A program made the translations under genes and the position numbers. 64,000 nt of DNA from Lysobacter sp. 5GHs7-4 (GTDB taxonomy: Bacteria; Pseudomonadota; Gammaproteobacteria; Xanthomonadales; Xanthomonadaceae), in contig NZ_CP089924.1 of NCBI RefSeq assembly GCF_021284765.1, forward strand, positions 2,126,001 to 2,190,000. The letters are read 5' to 3'. Shown here piece after piece: positions 58,471 to 64,000 of the stretch; the first letter of the stretch is position 1; each line of letters opens with the position of its first letter. The notes under the pieces are model-generated. The model ran no database searches, was not told where the DNA came from, and worked only from the letters and a program-made list of their open reading frames with translations.

Positions 58471-60081
58471 TCACATCCGGAACACGCCGAAGCGCGTGCG
58501 GTCCTCGATCGGCGCGTTGAGGCTGGCCGACAGGCCAAGGCCCAGCACGCGGCGGGTGTCGGCCGGGTCGATGATGCCGTCGTCCCACAGCCGCGCGGTG
58601 GCGTAGTAGGGATTGCCCTGATTTTCGTACTGCTCGCGGATCGGCGCCTTGAAGGTGTCCTCCTCCTCCGGCGTCCACACCTTGCCCGCAGCCTCGATGC
58701 CGTCGCGGCGCACCGTGGCCAGCACCGAGGCGGCCTGTTCGCCGCCCATCACGCTGATGCGCGCGTTCGGCCACATCCACAGGAAGCGCGCACCGTAAGC
58801 GCGGCCGCACATGGCGTAGTTGCCGGCGCCGAAGCTGCCGCCGATCACCACGGTGAACTTGGGCACGTGCGAGCAGGCCACCGCGGTGACCATCTTGGCC
58901 CCGTCCTTGGCGATGCCGGCGTTCTCGTATTTCTTGCCGACCATGAAGCCGGTGATGTTCTGCAGGAACACCAGCGGGATGCCGCGCTGGTTGCACAGCT
59001 CGATGAAGTGCGCGCCCTTGAGCGCGCTCTCGGCGAACAGGATGCCGTTGTTGGCGACGATGCCGACCGGATAGCCGTGCACGTGCGCGAAGCCGGTCAC
59101 CAGGGTCTTGGCGTAGCGCGCCTTGAACTCCTGGAACTCGCTGCCGTCGGCCACGCGCGCGATCACCTCGCGGATGTCGAACGGCTTGCGGGTGTCCTTG
59201 GGCACGATGCCGTACAGCTCGTCGGCCGGGTACAGCGGCTCGCGCGCGGGCTGCACCGCCACCGGCAGGGTCTTGCTGCGGTTGAACGTGGCGACGATGT
59301 CGCGCGCGATCTGCAGCGCGTGGCGGTCGTCGTGGGCGAAATGGTCGGCCACGCCGGACACGCTGGTATGCACCTCCGCGCCGCCCAGGGCCTCGGCATC
59401 GACCACCTCGCCGGTGGCGGCCTTCACCAGCGGCGGGCCGCCGAGGAAGATCGTGCCCTGTTCCTTGACGATGATCGATTCGTCGCACATCGCCGGCACG
59501 TAGGCGCCGCCGGCGGTGCAGCTGCCCATGACCACGGCGATCTGCGGAATGTTCTCCGCGCTCAGCCGGGCCTGGTTGTAGAAGATGCGGCCGAAGTGCT
59601 CCTTGTCCGGGAACACCTCGTCCTGCAGCGGCAGGAAGGCGCCGCCGGAATCGACCAGGTAGATGCAGGGTAGGCGGTTCTCGCGCGCCACTTCCTGCGC
59701 GCGCAGGTGCTTCTTCACCGTCATCGGGAAGTAGGTGCCGCCCTTGACCGTGGCGTCGTTGGCCACGATCACCACTTCCTGGCCCTGCACGCGGCCGATG
59801 CCGGCGACCATGCCCGCGGCCGGCGCGGCGCCGTCGTACATGCCCTCGGCGGCCAGCGGCGCGATCTCCAGGAACGGCGAGCCCGGATCCAGCAGCGCGG
59901 CGATGCGGTCGCGCGCCAGCAGCTTGCCGCGCTCGGTGTGCTTGTCGCGGGCCTTGTCGCCGCCGCCCTGGGCGGCGCGGGCGAGGCGGGCGTCGAGTTC
60001 CTCGACCAGGGCCTGGTGATAGGCCGCGTTGTCGCGGAAATCCTGCGAGCGCGGGTCGAGCTGGGAAGTGATCGCGGGCAT
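58471..60081 (-). CDS. liuB: 3-methylcrotonyl-CoA carboxylase, carboxyltransferase beta subunit
   Basis: 536 residues, acyl-CoA carboxyltransferase fold. Visible are [73 protein letters not shown] (oxyanion) and [20 protein letters not shown], ending with the MCC-type [17 protein letters not shown]. The length and C-terminal pattern match MccB/LiuB rather than propionyl-CoA carboxylase. The start at 60081 is the ATG before PAITSQL. Its partner alpha subunit is at 43.8-45.8 kb. Confidence 0.94.
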   Translation of the reverse strand: MPAITSQLDPRSQDFRDNAAYHQALVEELDARLARAAQGGGDKARDKHTERGKLLARDRIAALLDPGSPFLEIAPLAAEGMYDGAAPAAGMVAGIGRVQGQEVVIVANDATVKGGTYFPMTVKKHLRAQEVARENRLPCIYLVDSGGAFLPLQDEVFPDKEHFGRIFYNQARLSAENIPQIAVVMGSCTAGGAYVPAMCDESIIVKEQGTIFLGGPPLVKAATGEVVDAEALGGAEVHTSVSGVADHFAHDDRHALQIARDIVATFNRSKTLPVAVQPAREPLYPADELYGIVPKDTRKPFDIREVIARVADGSEFQEFKARYAKTLVTGFAHVHGYPVGIVANNGILFAESALKGAHFIELCNQRGIPLVFLQNITGFMVGKKYENAGIAKDGAKMVTAVACSHVPKFTVVIGGSFGAGNYAMCGRAYGARFLWMWPNARISVMGGEQAASVLATVRRDGIEAAGKVWTPEEEDTFKAPIREQYENQGNPYYATARLWDDGIIDPADTRRVLGLGLSASLNAPIEDRTRFGVFRM

Positions 60082-60191
60082 CGATGCGGGCTGTTCGAAA
60101 GACGCGGCATCAAACCACAAAGCGCAGGCGCGGGCCAATGACGCTTTCGAGGGATCGCGCGCCGTGGCGCCGCCAGGGCCTACGCGGGTCA

Positions 60192-60220
60192 CAAAAAGAA
60201 AGGCCCGCTTGCGCGGGCCT
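60192..60220 (-). terminator. Terminator after Ala-rich lipoprotein gene 1
   Basis: AGGCCCGC-GCAA-GCGGGCCT followed by TTCTTTTTG on the minus strand, 28 bases after the stop. Confidence 0.85.
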
Positions 60221-60248
60221 CTCCGGACTTGCTCGGGAACGAAGCGAA

Positions 60249-60644
60249 TTACTTCTTCGCTTCTTCCTTCTTGGCTTCGGTCGCAGCAGCGTCGGCCTTG
60301 TCGGCGACCTTCTGAGCGGCGTCGGCGGTGGCGTTGGCGGCGTCGGCGGTCGCGGCGGCGGCGCCGGCAGCGGCTTCCGAGGCAGCGGCGCTGGCGGCGT
60401 CGGCAGCGTTGTTCACGGCAGCGCCGGCTTCGGCAGCGGCTTCGCCGGTGGCGGCAGCGGCGGCGTCGGCGCCTTCGGCGACGGCGGTGCCGGCAGCGTC
60501 GGCGGCCTGGGTGGCGGCGTCGCCAGCCTGCTCGGCGGCGGTCGCGGCCTCAGCGGCCTCGTCCTTCGCGGCATCGGTGTTGTTGGTGCAAGCCGACAGA
60601 GCCAGGACGGCGACGGCGAGGAGGACGTGGAGCTTGGTGTTCAT
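60249..60644 (-). CDS. Alanine-rich lipoprotein 1
   Basis: 131 residues. Signal [19 protein letters not shown] with lipobox LSAC. The mature part is almost entirely Ala with Asp, Glu, Thr and Lys in near-heptad spacing ([20 protein letters not shown]), ending EEAKK. It should form a long alpha-helix, perhaps an alanine-zipper coiled coil like Lpp. It has its own terminator. A paralogue lies just upstream in a separate unit. Function unknown. Confidence 0.78.
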   Translation of the reverse strand: MNTKLHVLLAVAVLALSACTNNTDAAKDEAAEAATAAEQAGDAATQAADAAGTAVAEGADAAAAATGEAAAEAGAAVNNAADAASAAASEAAAGAAAATADAANATADAAQKVADKADAAATEAKKEEAKK

Positions 60645-60770
60645 GGTTGTCTCCGAAGGAGTTGTCTGAAGGAATTCTGTGTAAGCGCGGACGAACATCA
60701 GGCAACGCCAGTGCGCGCAGCGACCCGGGCTGGCCGGTTCTATCGTTCACTGACCACTACATCATCTACG

Positions 60771-60797
60771 GAAAAGCCGCCGGTAAACCGGCGGCTC
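60771..60797 (-). terminator. Terminator after Ala-rich lipoprotein gene 2
   Basis: GCCGCCGG-TAAA-CCGGCGGC stem with TTTTCC after it on the minus strand, 44 bases beyond the stop of the second lipoprotein gene. Confidence 0.8.
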
Positions 60798-60840
60798 TTC
60801 CAGAGGTATTACCCGATCGGTTCCAGAGGAACCGGGGGTA

Positions 60841-61209
60841 TTACTTCTTCGGCTCTTCCTTAGCAGCGTCGGTCGCCTGGGTGGCGGCCGAAGCGGCGTC
60901 GGCGGCAGCGTCAGCAGCCTTGCCAGCAGCGTCGGCAGCGGCGTCGGCAGCGGCCGGGGTGGCGGCAGCGGCAGCGGCGTCGGCCGAGGTGGCAGCGGCG
61001 TCGGCAGCGGTAGCGGCCGTGTCGGCAGCAGCCTGAGCGGCGTCGGTGGCAGCGGCGTCGCCGGTAGCGGCGGCGGCGTCGGCGGTGGCCTGGGCTTCGG
61101 TCGAAGCAGCGGCGGCATCAGCAGCAGCGTCATCAGCCTGCTTCTGGTTCGAGCAAGCGGCCAGGGCCAGGCCCAGGGCCAGGGCGAGCAGCGCCTTGTT
61201 GAAAGTCAT
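60841..61209 (-). CDS. Alanine-rich lipoprotein 2
   Basis: 122 residues. Signal MTFNKALLALALGLALAAC with lipobox LAAC, then Ala/Asp/Thr repeats ([18 protein letters not shown]) and a Glu-Pro-Lys-Lys end. It is similar in build to the gene 197 bases downstream, which points to duplication of an abundant envelope lipoprotein gene. The ATG at 61209 is fixed by the signal peptide. Function unknown; a structural or Lpp-like role is inference. Confidence 0.76.
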   Translation of the reverse strand: MTFNKALLALALGLALAACSNQKQADDAAADAAAASTEAQATADAAAATGDAAATDAAQAAADTAATAADAAATSADAAAAAATPAAADAAADAAGKAADAAADAASAATQATDAAKEEPKK

Positions 61210-61331
61210 GATTCGGTTTCCTCGTCGATTAGTTAGGCAACGCGCAGTTGCGCGCCGATAACATGATGACAAGCCAGTGACGCGTGTCAAGCGGCTGGCC
61301 GGTTTTTTTTGCACAACGCGTTTTTAACTTT

Positions 61332-62507
61332 TTACAGGAGCTCGACCGCGATCGCCGTCGCTTCGCCGCCGCCGATGCACAGCGAGGCCACGCCGCGCTT
61401 GCCGCCGCGGGCGCGCAGGGCGTTCAGCAGGGTCACCACCAGGCGCGCGCCGGAGGCGCCGATCGGATGGCCCAGGGCCACCGCGCCGCCGTTGACGTTG
61501 AGCTTCTCGTGGGGGATGCCCAGGTCCTTCATCGGCGCCATGGCGACCACTGAAAACGCTTCATTGATCTCGAAAAGATCGACGTCGGCGACCGTCCAGC
61601 CGGCCTTTTTCAACACGTTTGAAATCGCTTTCACCGGTGCGGTGGTGAACCATTCCGGCGCCTGCGCGTGGCCGGCGTGGGCGACGATGCGCGCCAGCGG
61701 CTTGAGCCCGCGCGCGGCGGCGTCGTCGGCCGACATCAGCACCGCGGCGGCGGCGCCGTCGGAAATCTTCGAGGACGCAGCGGCGGTCAGCACGCCGTCC
61801 TTGCCGAACGCCGGGCGCAGGCCCGGGATCTTGCTGACGTCGATCTTGCCCGGCTCCTCGTCGCTGTCGACCACGACGTCGCCCTTGCGGCCCTTGACGG
61901 TCACCGGGACGATCTCGTCCTTGAACGCGCCGTTGGCGATCGCGGCCTGGGCGCGCTTGACGCTCTCCTCGGAGTAGGCGTCGATCGCGGTGCGGTCGTA
62001 GCCGTAAGCGGCGCAGGTGGCGTCGCCGAACACGCCCATGGCCTTGCCGTCGTAGGGGTTGGTCAGGCCGTCCCAGGCCATGTGGTCCAGCATCTCGGTG
62101 CTGCCGTAGCGGATGCCGGTGCGCGAGTTGTTGAGCAGGTGCGGGGCATTGGTCATCGACTCCATGCCGCCGGCGACCACGACCTTGGCCGAGCCGGCCT
62201 TGATCAGGTCGTGGCCCAGCATGATCGCCTTCATGCCCGAACCGCAGACCTTGTTGATGGTGGTGCAGCCGGCGGACGTCGGCAGGCCCGCGCCCAACGC
62301 GGCCTGGCGCGCCGGGGCCTGGCCCAGGCCGGCGGGCAGCACGCAGCCCATGATGACCTCGTCGACCTGGTCGGCGGCCACGCCGGCCTGATCCAGCGCG
62401 GCGGAGATCGCGGCGGTGCCTAGGGTCGGGGTCGGGACGCCGGTGAACTGGCCGAGGAAGGAACCGATGGCGGTGCGCTTGGCACCGACGATGACGATGT
62501 CGCTCAT
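61332..62507 (-). CDS. Acetyl-CoA C-acetyltransferase (thiolase)
   Basis: 391 residues. Nucleophile Cys in NKVCGSGMKAIMLG, His in NGGAVALGHPIGASGAR and second Cys in SLCIGGGEATAIAVE, the standard thiolase triad. Motifs fit the biosynthetic/degradative acetoacetyl-CoA class (PhaA/AtoB). Beside leucine-degradation genes it would cleave acetoacetyl-CoA formed from acetoacetate. It is separated from liuA by a REP-rich gap. Confidence 0.93.
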   Translation of the reverse strand: MSDIVIVGAKRTAIGSFLGQFTGVPTPTLGTAAISAALDQAGVAADQVDEVIMGCVLPAGLGQAPARQAALGAGLPTSAGCTTINKVCGSGMKAIMLGHDLIKAGSAKVVVAGGMESMTNAPHLLNNSRTGIRYGSTEMLDHMAWDGLTNPYDGKAMGVFGDATCAAYGYDRTAIDAYSEESVKRAQAAIANGAFKDEIVPVTVKGRKGDVVVDSDEEPGKIDVSKIPGLRPAFGKDGVLTAAASSKISDGAAAAVLMSADDAAARGLKPLARIVAHAGHAQAPEWFTTAPVKAISNVLKKAGWTVADVDLFEINEAFSVVAMAPMKDLGIPHEKLNVNGGAVALGHPIGASGARLVVTLLNALRARGGKRGVASLCIGGGEATAIAVELL

Positions 62508-62832
62508 GGCGGACTCCGGAATAGTGCGGCCGGCGCGGGGGCCGGAACTTTCCGATTATGCGACTCGATGCTGCAGTGCCGCAAATGCCGAATTCGGGGT
62601 GGCTGGAGCGGAATCGGGGCGGGCGGAAGGGCGGGCGATCGCGGTCGCGACTCACCGCAAAAGCGCGAACGCCGTCGCAAGCTCCGGCGCGACTCGAACC
62701 CCGGTCAAGGTCCTGAACCGCTCAGATTGGTGTACCGCTGTGCAACGGCCGGCACCCGATTTGGGTAAGCAGCGCCGCGTGCCGCGACCGGCTTCCTCGA
62801 ACTGCGTCGCTGACCCGGCTGCGACGCACCCC

Positions 62833-62858
62833 GATCGCGGCTCACGCCGCTCCCACAG
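62833..62858 (-). repeat. REP palindrome, GTGG subtype, inverted
   Basis: On the minus strand it reads TGTGGGAGCGGCGTGAGCCG then CGATC. Confidence 0.8.
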
Positions 62859-62898
62859 AAAGCGGAAGCGATCCCTGGTGCATGGACCTCGTCTCGGG

Positions 62899-62925
62899 GT
62901 AGGAGCGGTGCAAGCCGCGACCGCG
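62899..62925 (+). repeat. REP palindrome, GTAG subtype
   Basis: GTAGGAGCGGTGCAAGCCGC then GACCGCG. Confidence 0.8.
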
Positions 62926-62961
62926 CCACGTCACATGCCGGTGCACCTTCCGGCATCTCGG

Positions 62962-62984
62962 GCCGCGGCTCGCGCCGCTCCTAC
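62962..62984 (-). repeat. REP palindrome, GTAG subtype, inverted
   Basis: On the minus strand it reads GTAGGAGCGGCGCGAGCCGC then GGC, with a changed last position. Confidence 0.75.
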
Positions 62985-63011
62985 CCCAAAGCGGTTTCGC
63001 CCAACGCCTTC

Positions 63012-63036
63012 TGTGGGAGCGGCGTAAGCCGCGATT
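63012..63036 (+). repeat. REP palindrome, GTGG subtype
   Basis: TGTGGGAGCGGCGTAAGCCG then CGATT. Confidence 0.8.
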
Positions 63037-63092
63037 CCCCAGCCGGGCGAGGCACCCACGCCACGGCGAAGGCATGCGCGAGCGGCCATCCC

Positions 63093-63126
63093 AAAAAGAA
63101 AGGCCGGCGAACCCGCCGGCCTTTCG
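63093..63126 (-). terminator. Terminator after liuA
   Basis: AAGGCCGGCG (63100-63109) pairs with CGCCGGCCTT (63114-63123). On the minus strand the stem is followed by TCTTTTTGG. It lies ~105 bases after the liuA stop. Confidence 0.8.
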
Positions 63127-63135
63127 TAGTAACGC

Positions 63136-63160
63136 GATCGCGGCTCGCGCCGCTCCCATA
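63136..63160 (-). repeat. REP palindrome, GTGG subtype, inverted
   Basis: On the minus strand it reads TATGGGAGCGGCGCGAGCCG then CGATC. It is the copy nearest the liuA stop. Confidence 0.75.
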
Positions 63161-63227
63161 GAGAACAGGGCTCGCGAAGCGGAACTTGTGAACCGGCAGC
63201 TGCCGATCAAGCCCAGCCCACAGCGCC

Positions 63228-64000
63228 TCAGCTATTCCCCTGAAACAGCTCCCGCCCGATCAACATGCGCCGGATCTCGTTCGTGCCCGCGCCGATCGCA
63301 TACAACTTCGCATCGCGCAGGATCCGCCCGGTCGGGTACTCGTTGATGTAGCCGTTGCCGCCCAAGGTCTGGATCGCTTCCAGCGCCACCTGCACCGCGC
63401 TGTCGGAGGCGTGCAGCAGGCACGAGGCCGCATCCACGCGGCTCTTGTAGCCGGCATCGAAATCGCGCGCGACCTGGTAGGCGAACGCGCGGCTGGACTG
63501 CAGCGCGGTGTACATGTCGGCGATCTTGCCCTGCATCAGGCCGAAGGTGCCGATGGCCGCGTCGAACTGCTTGCGCTCGCGCACGTAGGGCAGGGCGCTG
63601 TCCATCGCCGACTGCATCAGGCCCAGCGGGCCGCCGCTGAGCACCAGGCGTTCGGTGTTCAGGCCGCTCATCAGCACCTTGACGCCCTGGTTGACCTCGC
63701 CCAGCACGTTCTCGGCCGGAATCTCGCAATCCTCGAACACCAGCTCGCAGGTGTTGGAGCCGCGCATGCCCAGCTTGTCCAACTTCTGCGCCGTGCTGAA
63801 ACCCTTCATGCCCTTTTCGACGATGAAGGCGGTCATGCAGCGGCTGCCGCTGTCCTTGCCGGCGGTGCGCATGTAGACGATCAGCACGTCGGCCTCGGGG
63901 CCGTTGGTGATCCACATCTTGTTGCCGTTGGCCACCCACACGCCGTCCTTGAGTTCGGCGCGGCAGCTCATCGAGCCGACCACGTCCGAACCGGCGCCCG
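63228..64000 (-). CDS. liuA: Isovaleryl-CoA dehydrogenase, C-terminal part
   Basis: 257 codons are present; the N-terminal ~130 residues lie beyond the right edge. The frame enters as [12 protein letters not shown], the FAD-site consensus of acyl-CoA dehydrogenases. [34 protein letters not shown] and [19 protein letters not shown] are typical. The catalytic Glu sits in [16 protein letters not shown], the position used by isovaleryl-CoA dehydrogenases. It makes 3-methylcrotonyl-CoA, the substrate of LiuBD. Confidence 0.92.
   Translation of the reverse strand, partial: GAGSDVVGSMSCRAELKDGVWVANGNKMWITNGPEADVLIVYMRTAGKDSGSRCMTAFIVEKGMKGFSTAQKLDKLGMRGSNTCELVFEDCEIPAENVLGEVNQGVKVLMSGLNTERLVLSGGPLGLMQSAMDSALPYVRERKQFDAAIGTFGLMQGKIADMYTALQSSRAFAYQVARDFDAGYKSRVDAASCLLHASDSAVQVALEAIQTLGGNGYINEYPTGRILRDAKLYAIGAGTNEIRRMLIGRELFQGNS

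Larger units (their letters stand above)
62508..63227. other. 720-base REP cluster region
   Basis: No gene is seen. It holds five REP palindromes in mixed orientation between 62833 and 63160 and an intrinsic terminator for liuA. The first 300 bases are featureless apart from the promoter region expected for the thiolase gene. Confidence 0.7.

Overview
The window is a 64 kb piece of a high-G+C gammaproteobacterial chromosome. Gene content and order point to the Xanthomonadaceae/Lysobacteraceae, most likely Lysobacter or a close relative. The grounds are an E. coli-type histidine operon headed by a TrpR-like regulator, a feoAB-small-membrane-protein unit, scattered liu (leucine degradation) genes, a phosphocholine-type phospholipase C, and many GTAG/GTGG REP palindromes typical of this family. 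No taxonomic search was run; this is inference.

Layout. 1-3.2 kb: 3' end of a trimeric autotransporter adhesin, a BamE-OmpA lipoprotein and a small secreted protein. 3.3-5.5 kb: a peptidase remnant, then an accessory two-gene module (winged-helix protein plus nucleotidyltransferase-like protein) behind an AT-rich array of three ~18-bp iterons; it resembles a type IV toxin-antitoxin pair. 5.7-20 kb: a histidine-centred block with tRNA-Pro(CGG), hisS, an enlarged histidine/aromatic ammonia-lyase, a 2OG-Fe(II) oxygenase, a diguanylate cyclase on the other strand, then a TrpR/YerC-like regulator with a perfect 26-bp palindrome over its promoter and hisG-D-C-B-H-A-F-IE. 20-25 kb: a metallophosphoesterase, a YdeI-like protein, a degenerate dehydroquinase-like protein and the methionine-salvage operon mtnB-mtnD-mtnC. 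25.6-29.4 kb: two paralogous APC amino-acid permeases and a NUDIX hydrolase. 29.4-30.6 kb: a non-coding repeat zone. 30.6-39.5 kb: phospholipase C, several small orphans (one stretch of visibly lower G+C), the EF-P paralogue EfpL, a short-chain dehydrogenase and an amidohydrolase.

39.7-64 kb: leucine/isovalerate catabolism, all on the minus strand but in two blocks. The right block holds isovaleryl-CoA dehydrogenase (cut by the window end), a thiolase and the methylcrotonyl-CoA carboxylase beta subunit. The left block holds methylglutaconyl-CoA hydratase, a VOC protein, the carboxylase alpha subunit, a lipoprotein, HMG-CoA lyase and a triple-PAS GGDEF-EAL protein, the last four joined by ATGA overlaps. 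Between the blocks lie a Fur-box-controlled feoAB unit, a zeta-toxin/KfrB-like fusion with a 65-aa partner, a zinc-ribbon/bactofilin pair, and an HscC (Hsp70) operon with three J-like proteins that all read RPD instead of HPD.

The most promising candidates for undescribed biology are the iteron-controlled wHTH/nucleotidyltransferase pair, the HscC plus three membrane-anchored RPD J-protein module, the zeta-KfrB fusion, the ammonia-lyase with two large insertions, and the self-operator of the TrpR-like his regulator.
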